The notes below the pieces were generated by a model, which was not told the origin of the DNA, did no database searches, and saw only the letters and a list, made by a program, of their open reading frames with translations. A DNA stretch of 9,344 nt. Origin: an uncultured Clostridia bacterium (GTDB lineage: Bacteria; Bacillota; Clostridia; Oscillospirales; Ruminococcaceae). A program made the position numbers and the translations under genes. The stretch spans positions 1-9,344 of the forward strand of contig CAMGJS010000025.1 in NCBI GenBank assembly GCA_946056455.1, given 5' to 3'. Of the stretch, positions 1-6,211 are shown one piece after another; position 1 is the first letter of the stretch, and the number at the start of each line of letters is the position of its first letter.

Positions 1-1
1 T

Positions 2-715
2 ATCGAAGTCGAAGAATTCATCCCCGAAAATGTTGCAAACTCGACTTCGAACGGTCATAATCACTACACCGTGATAAAAGACGGCGAAAACGCTCAGCTT
101 CAATATATTTTCAGAGCGCCCGACGAAAACCCGATTTATATGTACCTCGCCTGCGATTACAGCGGATACGAGAAAAAGCTCAACCTCTGGGTGAACAAGG
201 AATTCAAGGGCATTTACTTTGAAACCGACAACTACTGCATAAAGCCTATCGGAGAATTCAGACAAGGAGAAAATGTTTCGGTTATAACAACGCTCACCGC
301 AAACGAGGTCTATATCCGTGACTCCTGGTTCTATACTCTTGACAAGAAAAAGCTTGACGAGGCTGTCGAAAGGCTTTCAAAGGAACAGCTTGAAGTCACC
401 TCGTTCACAAACAGCTCGTTGGAGGGCAAAATAACGGTATCAGACGGCGACAGCAAGTTTCTGATGCTCACTATTCCCTATGAAACAGGCTGGAACATCT
501 ATGTTGACGGAGTAAAGACAGAATACTTTGAGGCCGCATCGGGACTTATCGGAATTGATATCCCTGCGGGAGAACACACCATCACGATGAAATTCTTCCC
601 CAAATATCTTACTCTCGGCATAATAATCAGTATCTTAGGACTTATCGTTCTTGCAGTTATATGGGTTTTGGAAAGCAGAAAGCAGAAAATTCTTCTTAAA
701 AGACTTTACAGCTAA
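2..715 (+). CDS. YfhO-family membrane protein, C-terminal fragment
   Basis: The reading frame is open from base 2 with no stop, so the gene begins outside the window and only its last 237 residues are seen; the GTG at 71 is internal. The visible part is mainly an extracytoplasmic beta-rich region followed by one membrane helix ('LGIIISILGLIVLAVIWVL') and a short basic tail. The stretch 'LTIPYETGWNIYVDGVK', followed by 'IPAGEHTITMKFFPK', is the typical end of YfhO-type proteins: a Trp-containing 'GW.vyVDG' turn, then an 'aGeH.i...f.P' strand just before the last helix. YfhO proteins are large (about 850 residues) polytopic proteins, resembling GT-C glycosyltransferases and linked in some Firmicutes to lipoteichoic acid glycosylation. 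Substrate and role here are unknown. The gene converges on the minus-strand genes and shares their terminator. Confidence 0.8.
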   Translation: MEVEEFIPENVANSTSNGHNHYTVIKDGENAQLQYIFRAPDENPIYMYLACDYSGYEKKLNLWVNKEFKGIYFETDNYCIKPIGEFRQGENVSVITTLTANEVYIRDSWFYTLDKKKLDEAVERLSKEQLEVTSFTNSSLEGKITVSDGDSKFLMLTIPYETGWNIYVDGVKTEYFEAASGLIGIDIPAGEHTITMKFFPKYLTLGIIISILGLIVLAVIWVLESRKQKILLKRLYS

Positions 716-728
716 AATGTAAAACAAA

Positions 729-758
729 AAACGGTATCAGATTTATCTGATACCGTTT
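729..758. terminator. bidirectional Rho-independent terminator between convergent genes
   Basis: A perfect 13-bp stem (729-741 pairs with 746-758, core ACGGTATCAGA/TCTGATACCGT) closes a 4-nt loop. On the minus strand it is followed by a strong T-tract (TTTTTTGTTTT across 730-720), which suits ending the gene that stops at 763. On the plus strand the tail is weaker (TTTAATTTTATT) but adequate for the YfhO gene, which stops at 715. Confidence 0.9.
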
Positions 759-762
759 AATT

Positions 763-1638
763 TTATTCCAGACAATCCTCAATCAGCTTTTCGAGGATTT
801 CTTCGGCGATTGTATAATTTTCTTTCATTTCTTCCGTATAGCTTTCGTTGGGGACAACCTTTCTTATTCCGATAAAGACATCTTCGGGGATTTCCTCATC
901 GGGCATTCCGACAAGCTCACAGAATTTCGTTCCTTTAAGATATAATCCAAGCTCTCCGATATGCTCGTTATCGGGATATTTTTCTCTCAGATCCACAAGT
1001 GCGCTTGAAAGACCGTAATTATCGGCAACCTCGCTGTTTGCGATAATAAGCAGCGTATTCCCCGTCTGAAACCTTGCCGCCATCTGAATTGCCGCCGCTT
1101 GCGCCTGGTCATAGTTTGTTCCGTCAACTTCAAACGGAATACCCATCCATAAAACCTCGCAGTAATTCTTGCCGTCGCCGTTTACATCGGGAGTATAGGA
1201 GTTGAAAAGCTCCTCGACTTCAACATTGTAATTCTCGATTTTACTGCTGTAAATAGTGAACATAACACTGCTGTCTGGCTTTACGGTTGTAAGGTTATCA
1301 TATATCAGAAAGCCAGCCAAGGCGACAACTCCGATAACGGCGATTATCTGCAATTTATAGAAAAAGAAGAAATTCGCTATTTTTTCTTTCAGGGTATATT
1401 CTTTTTTCGGTTCTTTCTCTTTCGGCTCTTCGGGTTTTTCGTCGCCTTGCTGTTTTGCGCGCATAAGCTCGATTTTTTCCTGCCTCAGTCTTTGCTCATA
1501 GGCTTCCCTTGCCGCCTTTTCACGAGCAATGCGTTCTTCCTCGGCTCGTTTTTCTTCTTCGATTTCAGCCTGCCTTTTTTCTTCGTTGATTTCTTTTATA
1601 CGGTCCAAAAATCCCTTGTCTTTTTTTTCTTCGGACAT
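763..1638 (-). CDS. membrane-anchored protein of unknown function with charged N-terminal coiled coil
   Basis: This 291-residue protein has no function I can name. Residues 10-80 are almost entirely Glu, Lys, Arg and Ala and should form a cytoplasmic coiled coil. A hydrophobic helix follows (about 96-113, 'LQIIAVIGVVALAGFLIY'), then an outside domain of about 175 residues. That domain carries 'DVNGDGK' (151-157), which looks like a dockerin or EF-hand calcium loop. Similar one-helix proteins with a 'D(I/V)NGDGK' motif occur in other Clostridia as uncharacterised families (from memory, not searched). I chose the ATG at 1638 because GGTGA lies just upstream. The frame could extend to a TTG at 1674, but that codon lies inside the lysS terminator hairpin. 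The codons for residues 4-6 contain an A8 run (bases 1621-1628). The gene follows lysS across a terminator and ends at the bidirectional terminator. Confidence 0.7.
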   Translation of the reverse strand: MSEEKKDKGFLDRIKEINEEKRQAEIEEEKRAEEERIAREKAAREAYEQRLRQEKIELMRAKQQGDEKPEEPKEKEPKKEYTLKEKIANFFFFYKLQIIAVIGVVALAGFLIYDNLTTVKPDSSVMFTIYSSKIENYNVEVEELFNSYTPDVNGDGKNYCEVLWMGIPFEVDGTNYDQAQAAAIQMAARFQTGNTLLIIANSEVADNYGLSSALVDLREKYPDNEHIGELGLYLKGTKFCELVGMPDEEIPEDVFIGIRKVVPNESYTEEMKENYTIAEEILEKLIEDCLE

Positions 1639-1658
1639 TTTTTCACCAACCCTCTCAC

Positions 1659-1693
1659 AAAAAAGGGGTATCAAGTCTGTCGCCCGATACCCC
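1659..1693 (-). terminator. Rho-independent terminator after lysS
   Basis: On the minus strand, GGGGTATC (1693-1686) pairs with GATACCCC (1672-1665) around a 13-nt loop and is followed at once by six T (1664-1659). It starts 30 nt past the lysS stop and ends only 20 nt before the next start codon at 1638, so any transcript of the next gene that begins upstream must carry this hairpin. Confidence 0.85.
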
Positions 1694-1722
1694 CAAAATA
1701 GTTTTATAAAGTCGTGTTTTGA

Positions 1723-3234
1723 TTATTCTGCCAAAGGCTTCATTGTCGGGAAGAGAAGAACATCTCTTATCGAAGCGCTGTCGGTAAGAAGCATAACAAG
1801 TCTGTCAAGACCAAAGCCCAGACCACCTGTGGGAGCCATACCGTATTCAAGCGCATTGAGGAAGTCCTCGTCAACCTGAGCGTTGAGTCCGCCCTGAGCC
1901 CTTCTCTCTTCAACCTGTCTTACAAAACGCTCACGCTGGTCTATTGGGTCGTTAAGCTCCGAATAGGAGTTGCCCATTTCGCGCGCATAGATAAAGTATT
2001 CAAAACGCTCCGTGAATGCAGGGTTTGAAGGCTTTCTCTTTGTAAGAGGAGAATTTTCAACGGGATAATCATAGATTATCGTCGGCTGAATGAGGTTTTT
2101 CTCAACATATTCATCAAAGAAAGCGATAAGAACATGCCCCTTTGTCGCGTTCTCGCCCTCGGGAACTTCAACATGCTTTTCCTTTGCAACAGCCCTTGCC
2201 GCCGCGTCGTCCGCCCAGTCGTTATAGTCAACGCCCGCGTACTTCTTGACAGCCTCTACCATAGTAAGACGCTCCCAGGGAGAGCCCATATCAATCTTTA
2301 CTCCCTGATACTCGATAACATCCGTTCCGCAGACATTTCTTGCGATAGTGCGGTACATATCTTCGATAAGGTCCATCATACCAAAGTAGTCGGTGTATAC
2401 CTGATACATTTCAATCGAGGTAAATTCGGGGTTGTGCGATGTGTCCATACCCTCGTTTCTGAAAATTCTGCCCACCTCATAAACCTTGGGGAAACCGCCG
2501 ACAATAAGCCTTTTGAGGTAAAGCTCCGTTTCAATTCTCAGATACATATCAATGTCGAGAGTGTTGTGGTGAGTGATAAAAGGTCTTGCCGCCGCACCTG
2601 TTTCAAGTGTGTGAAGAACAGGTGTGTCAACCTCCAAGTATCCCAGATTATCGAGATAATTTCTTATTTCTCGCAGAATACGGCTTCTCTTGACGAATGT
2701 ATCGCGGACATTCGGATTTACAAGCAGGTCAACATATCTCTGACGATAACGCATCTCCATATCCTTGAAGCCTGCGTACTCATTCGGTATCGGGTGAAGC
2801 GACTTTGCAAGAAGAACAATTTTCTGTGCGTGAACGGAAATCTCTCCCGTCTTTGTCTTGAAAACATATCCCTCAATGCCGATAATATCGCCCAAGTCCC
2901 ACTTTTTAAAATCGGCATAAAGCTCTTCGCCCACATCGTCTCTGCGGACATAAGCCTGAATGTTGCCGATGTCGTCTCTTATGTTGATAAAGCTTGCCTT
3001 GCCCATAATTCTGCGGTTCATCATTCTTCCCGCAAGAGAAACGGTCTTGCCCTCAAAGCCTTCAAAGTCGTTCTTTATATCCTCGCTCTTTGCTGTGACA
3101 TCATACTTTGTTATCTCAAAAGGGTTCTTTCCCGAAGCTTTAAGGTCGTTTAACTTTTCAAGCCTTATTCTGTGCTGTTCCGTAAGCTCCTGCTCGGTAA
3201 GCTCTATATTTTCGGTATTCTGATTTTCTGACAA
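1723..3234 (-). CDS. lysS: lysyl-tRNA synthetase, class II
   Basis: This cytoplasmic enzyme joins lysine to tRNA-Lys using ATP. The 503 residues match the usual length. An N-terminal OB-fold anticodon-binding domain spans about 64-145. It is followed by the hallmark 'HPIPNEY' and 'MRYRQRYVDL' (147-170), class II motif 1 near 'EVDTPVL' (201-207), motif 2 'GRIFRNEGMDTSHNPEF' (255-271), the lysine-site segment 'EMGNSYSELNDP' (419-430), and motif 3 'GLGFGLDRLVMLL' (471-483). The start is TTG at 3234: an SD AAAGGAAG (3249-3242) sits 7 nt upstream, and the first internal Met (residue 71) would remove the start of the OB domain. That SD overlaps the greA stop codon, so the two genes are probably translationally coupled and co-transcribed from the promoter before greA. 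A terminator follows the gene. Confidence 0.97.
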   Translation of the reverse strand: MSENQNTENIELTEQELTEQHRIRLEKLNDLKASGKNPFEITKYDVTAKSEDIKNDFEGFEGKTVSLAGRMMNRRIMGKASFINIRDDIGNIQAYVRRDDVGEELYADFKKWDLGDIIGIEGYVFKTKTGEISVHAQKIVLLAKSLHPIPNEYAGFKDMEMRYRQRYVDLLVNPNVRDTFVKRSRILREIRNYLDNLGYLEVDTPVLHTLETGAAARPFITHHNTLDIDMYLRIETELYLKRLIVGGFPKVYEVGRIFRNEGMDTSHNPEFTSIEMYQVYTDYFGMMDLIEDMYRTIARNVCGTDVIEYQGVKIDMGSPWERLTMVEAVKKYAGVDYNDWADDAAARAVAKEKHVEVPEGENATKGHVLIAFFDEYVEKNLIQPTIIYDYPVENSPLTKRKPSNPAFTERFEYFIYAREMGNSYSELNDPIDQRERFVRQVEERRAQGGLNAQVDEDFLNALEYGMAPTGGLGFGLDRLVMLLTDSASIRDVLLFPTMKPLAE

Positions 3235-3241
3235 TTTATAT

Positions 3242-3249
3242 CTTCCTTT
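3242..3249 (-). promoter_or_regulatory. ribosome binding site fixing the TTG start of lysS
   Basis: AAAGGAAG on the minus strand lies 7 nt before TTG 3234. It overlaps the greA stop codon (TAA, 3250-3248), so ribosomes ending greA are placed on the lysS initiation site. Confidence 0.75.
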
Positions 3250-3721
3250 ACTTTATAATATCCACGATCTGAAGATTGAACACGCCGTCGGGCGCCTGAA
3301 CTTCAACAACATCGCCTGCTTTTTTTCCTATAACGGCAATGCCTATGGGCGATTCGTCCGAAATTTTGCCCTCTTCAAAATTAGCCTCGGCATAGCCTAC
3401 TATCGTTATTGTTTCTTCTTCGCCGAGTTCAAGGTCCTTTATCTTTATCTTTGAGCCTATTCCTATTTCAGAGCCCGACATATTTGTCGAATCGACAATA
3501 ACGGAATTAGCAATGGTAGCTTCAAGCTCTGCAATTTTTGCGGCAAGAATACCCTGCTCGTTCTTTGCTTCGTCATACTCGGCGTTTTCCGACAAGTCTC
3601 CGAAAGCTCTCGCTTCTTTAAGCTTCTGAGCTACCTCGTCGCTTTTGACGGTTTTAAGGTAATCAAGTTCTTTTTTAAGCTTTTCAAGACCTTCGCTTGT
3701 AATTTTAACCGTTTTTGCCAT
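3248..3721 (-). CDS. greA: transcription elongation factor GreA
   Basis: GreA inserts its coiled coil into the secondary channel of RNA polymerase and stimulates cleavage of backtracked RNA. The 157 residues match the family (about 158). Residues 1-75 form the antiparallel coiled coil, with the conserved tip 'GDLSENAEYDEAKNEQ' (41-56); D42 and E45 are the acidic tip residues that hold the catalytic Mg2+. The rest is the FKBP-like C-terminal domain ('ESPIGIAVIGKKAGDVVEV'). Two in-frame ATGs exist, at 3727 and 3721. The SD AAGGAG (3735-3730) lies only 2 nt before the first but 8 nt before the second, so the protein should start MAKTVKI at 3721. The gene has its own strong promoter and is followed by lysS after 13 nt, a greA-lysS order common in Firmicutes. 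Confidence 0.96.
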   Translation of the reverse strand: MAKTVKITSEGLEKLKKELDYLKTVKSDEVAQKLKEARAFGDLSENAEYDEAKNEQGILAAKIAELEATIANSVIVDSTNMSGSEIGIGSKIKIKDLELGEEETITIVGYAEANFEEGKISDESPIGIAVIGKKAGDVVEVQAPDGVFNLQIVDIIK

Positions 3722-3762
3722 AATCATTTCTCCTTACATTATTTATACAAATACCGCTCTTA

Positions 3763-3791
3763 ATTATACAACATACCGTGGCTGTTGTCAA
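3763..3791 (-). promoter_or_regulatory. consensus sigma-A promoter for greA-lysS
   Basis: On the minus strand, TTGACA (3791-3786), a spacer of exactly 17 nt and TATAAT (3768-3763) match the housekeeping consensus at all twelve positions. Transcription should start near 3756, giving a leader of about 35 nt. The -35 is only 4 nt past the stop codon of the S41 gene. It lies within an 11-bp palindrome TGTTGACAACA (3793-3783). No clear terminator separates it from the upstream cluster. Confidence 0.88.
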
Positions 3792-3795
3792 CAAG

Positions 3796-4983
3796 TCATA
3801 TGGCGGTATCCACAATCTCTATTGCTTTTTTGAGCTGAGGGTCTGTGGTTTCGTCAAGATTTGCAAAATCCTCCTGCTCCTCCTTTGAAAGCTTTACTTC
3901 AAAGCTGGGCTTTATGCCTGTTCCGTCAAAGCAAGGAGTTTTCGCGGTTTCATAGGTTGCAACGGTGATAGTTACCGCCGAACCCGTTGACATCTGCTGA
4001 GTATATTTTACAACGCCCACTCCCGCAGTGGTTGTTCCCACAAGAGTTGCCTTGCCCGAATCTCTCATAACAACGGCAAAAAGCTCCGCCGCATAAGAGG
4101 TGTTTTCGTTGACGATAACCGCCATCGGAACGCTCTGGCTGTATGTGTCGTCCGTCTTTGCGATAATCTGCTGGTGACCGTCCTTAAAGGTCGCCGTCGC
4201 CCATGTTCCGCCCTCGACGATATAATTGAGAGATTCCTCCGCCGATTCAAGAATACCGTCCTGACAGTTTCTCACATCGAATATCAGCTGATTTGCGCCG
4301 TCCGCAATAAGCTTTTCGACAGCGTCACGAACCTGCCCCGAGGTCGTTTCGTTGAACGCCGAGATTTTTATATATCCTATATATCCCGAAAGCATTCTGA
4401 AAGAAACGCTCTTGACTTCGGTCTTTTTCTTGATAAACTGCTGTTCGTTGTCAACGCCCTCGCGCCTTATCGTTATCTTTACCGATTCACCCTCCGTGCC
4501 CGTGAGCATAGCGGCGGCGGTTTCATATCCTGCCGCAAGAACATCGGTATCGTTTATCTTTACGATTATATCACCCACAACGGCGTCAGCCTCCGCCGCG
4601 GCGGTGCTTTCGTCTATTGCGGTTATTCTGATATATCCGCTCTCGTCCTCTGTATATTCAAAGCCTATTCCCGTTGTATATCCCGATTCAACCTGCTTTT
4701 TTGCGGCATATTTTTCGGGAGTATAGTATACTGCGTATTTGTCGCCGATAGACTCAATATAAGCCGCCGAAAGATAAGGCTGAGCGTTAACATCGTCAAC
4801 GGACTTATAGTAGTTTGCCTGAACATAAGACTCTATTTCGCTGAGCTCCGTTCTTGTCTGCGAGCCTGTACTCAACAGCGAGTTGAAAAGGTTCTGCGAA
4901 AAGGTCATAGTCAGTATCGCGGTTATCGCAACAGCGACAGCGATAAGGCTTATTGTAACTCCGAGAGATACTTTTTTGTTCAT
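3796..4983 (-). CDS. S41/CtpA-like PDZ protein, predicted catalytically dead (pseudoprotease)
   Basis: The 395 residues have the layout of C-terminal processing proteases: a membrane anchor or signal (about 5-29), an N-terminal helical part, a PDZ domain (about 103-188, beginning 'GYTTGIGFEY') and an S41 domain (about 195-365). In active relatives the core reads roughly N.(T/S)AS(A/S)(A/S)E with catalytic Ser, then Lys 25 residues later in G.(T/P)(T/S)(F/Y)GKG, then Gln four after Lys. Here the first segment is 'NENTSYAAE' (292-300) with Tyr297 at the Ser position; the second is 'GTTTAGVGVVK' (316-326) with Val322 for Lys and Lys326 for Gln. The usual 'LR.NPGG' before them is 'VRNCQDG' (237-243). 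Length and frame are intact, so this is a substituted gene, not a decayed one. The SD GGAGG lies 5 nt before ATG, and the gap from the M23 gene is 16 nt. It probably acts outside the membrane as a binding or scaffold protein for the cluster's hydrolase. Confidence 0.88.
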   Translation of the reverse strand: MNKKVSLGVTISLIAVAVAITAILTMTFSQNLFNSLLSTGSQTRTELSEIESYVQANYYKSVDDVNAQPYLSAAYIESIGDKYAVYYTPEKYAAKKQVESGYTTGIGFEYTEDESGYIRITAIDESTAAAEADAVVGDIIVKINDTDVLAAGYETAAAMLTGTEGESVKITIRREGVDNEQQFIKKKTEVKSVSFRMLSGYIGYIKISAFNETTSGQVRDAVEKLIADGANQLIFDVRNCQDGILESAEESLNYIVEGGTWATATFKDGHQQIIAKTDDTYSQSVPMAVIVNENTSYAAELFAVVMRDSGKATLVGTTTAGVGVVKYTQQMSTGSAVTITVATYETAKTPCFDGTGIKPSFEVKLSKEEQEDFANLDETTDPQLKKAIEIVDTAI

Positions 4984-4999
4984 CTTATCCTCCGTATGA

Positions 5000-6202
5000 T
5001 TATTTCAGATACTTCATCGGGTCTTCGGGAACTCCGCCCTTTCTTATCTCAAAGTGGCAATGGTATCCCGTTGAATATCCCGTTGTGCCCACATAGGCTA
5101 TCGTCTGTCCCATAGCAACCGACTGTCCCGCCGAAACATTAAGCGTTTTGCAGTGACCGTAAAGGGTAACATATCCGTTGCCGTGGTCTATCATTACATA
5201 GTTGCCGTATCCGCTACCGCATCCGCAGGAGCTCCACTTGGGGTAGTTATGCGTGCAGGTCGCAGACGCTACGATAACCTTTCCCGAAGCCGCCGCAACT
5301 ATGGGCTTTCCTGCAATGCTTCCGCCTGCAATGTCTATTCCTTTGTGGAGTTTTCCCCAACGGTATCCGTAACCCGACGAGATATATGTGTATCCCGGAA
5401 CAGGCCACAAGAACTGTCCGTTGAAGTTTCCTCCCATTGTTGCAAGCCTTGCAATCTCGGCTCTGATAGCCTCTTCGGCTTTTTCCGCCTCAGCGTCAAG
5501 AGCCTTCTTGTTTTTAAGATATTCCTGATATTCCTTTTCAAGCTGTTGCTGATGTGCGGTACTCTGGTCATAAGCGCTGTTAAGCTCGGCTTTCTGCTCT
5601 TCAAGCTCAACACGGACAGCGTCCGCTTCCGCTCTTTTTTCTTCAACATCTGCTTTTGACTTTTCAAGTGAGGCAAGCAGTTCGTTAAGGTCGTCAATCA
5701 TCTTGTCGTCGTGCTCCGCAACACGCTCAACAAGCTCCATTCTTGTAAGTAAATCATAGAAGTCCGTCGAGCCTGCAAGCACCGAGGCATAATTGTTTCC
5801 GCCCGACATATACATAGTGCGCACTCTGTTCTTAAAAAGCGCAAGACCTTCTTCAATGTCCTTTTCCTGATTTTCAATATCTTTTTCAAGACCTGCAATA
5901 GTCCTGTCAAGCTCCGATATCTTATCGGTTATCAAAAGAATATTTTCCTCGGTAAGCTCTATCTTTTCCGATATAGCCGCCTGATATTCCTTTTCCTTGT
6001 TGATATTGTTCTTCGACGCGGCTATGTTGCTGTTTACCGAAGCTATCTTGTCCTGAATAGCTTTCTGCTCCTGCTGTAATTGTGCAAGCGTGTTCGCCTT
6101 TACGGGAATTTTCACATCACAGCTGTATGTAAAAAAGCCTACGCTCACCGCAACGGAAAGTACCGTAGCAACAAGCTTTTTCAGTTTTTTTGCAAACTTC
6201 AT
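5000..6202 (-). CDS. secreted coiled-coil M23 (LytM) peptidoglycan hydrolase, EnvC/PcsB-like partner of FtsEX
   Basis: The 400-residue protein has a signal peptide (basic start, hydrophobic 11-25, likely cleavage after 'PVKA' at 36), then a long Lys/Glu-rich coiled coil (about 38-255) and a C-terminal M23 domain (about 263-400). The metal and catalytic residues of LytM peptidases are all present: H286 and D290 in 'HKGID', H350 in 'YGH', and H381 and H383 in 'HCH'. It should therefore cut peptide cross-links itself, unlike E. coli EnvC, which only activates amidases. The coiled coil is broken by 'RTMYMSGGNNYASVLAGS' (128-145), a segment typical of this hydrolase family. An insertion holding three Cys (316, 326, 328) lies within the M23 fold. 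The start is certain: AGGAGG ends 5 nt before ATG and overlaps the ftsX stop. The position directly after ftsX marks it as the hydrolase under FtsEX control. Confidence 0.92.
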   Translation of the reverse strand: MKFAKKLKKLVATVLSVAVSVGFFTYSCDVKIPVKANTLAQLQQEQKAIQDKIASVNSNIAASKNNINKEKEYQAAISEKIELTEENILLITDKISELDRTIAGLEKDIENQEKDIEEGLALFKNRVRTMYMSGGNNYASVLAGSTDFYDLLTRMELVERVAEHDDKMIDDLNELLASLEKSKADVEEKRAEADAVRVELEEQKAELNSAYDQSTAHQQQLEKEYQEYLKNKKALDAEAEKAEEAIRAEIARLATMGGNFNGQFLWPVPGYTYISSGYGYRWGKLHKGIDIAGGSIAGKPIVAAASGKVIVASATCTHNYPKWSSCGCGSGYGNYVMIDHGNGYVTLYGHCKTLNVSAGQSVAMGQTIAYVGTTGYSTGYHCHFEIRKGGVPEDPMKYLK

Positions 6203-6211
6203 CTTTTCCTC

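Noticed and set aside
1636..1674. Longer start (TTG at 1674) for the unknown membrane-protein gene
   Set aside because: The extension runs through the lysS terminator stem and T-tract; ATG 1638 has GGTGA at suitable spacing.
1665..1693. Relation between the lysS terminator and the element at 7878-7918, both containing GGGGTATC
   Set aside because: The shared octamer is part of a G/C-rich stem and the remaining sequence does not align, so common origin is not supported.
2134..3153. Long plus-strand open frames opposite lysS, the S41 gene and the M23 gene
   Set aside because: Their translations resemble no family and lie antisense to clearly conserved proteins; they are by-products of codon bias in the real genes.
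3719..3727. GreA start at the first ATG (3727)
   Set aside because: The SD would be only 2 nt away; the second ATG at 3721 has 8-nt spacing and gives the usual MAK start.
3773..3809. Terminator for the S41 gene from ATACCG/CGGTAT arms at 3773-3778 and 3804-3809
   Set aside because: Only 6 bp with a 25-nt loop and no following T-tract; the stretch is better explained by the greA promoter.
6115..6126. Lipobox in the M23 protein (Cys28 in 'TYSC')
   Set aside because: The residue three before Cys is Thr where Leu or a similar residue is expected, and a signal peptidase I site at 'PVKA' fits better.
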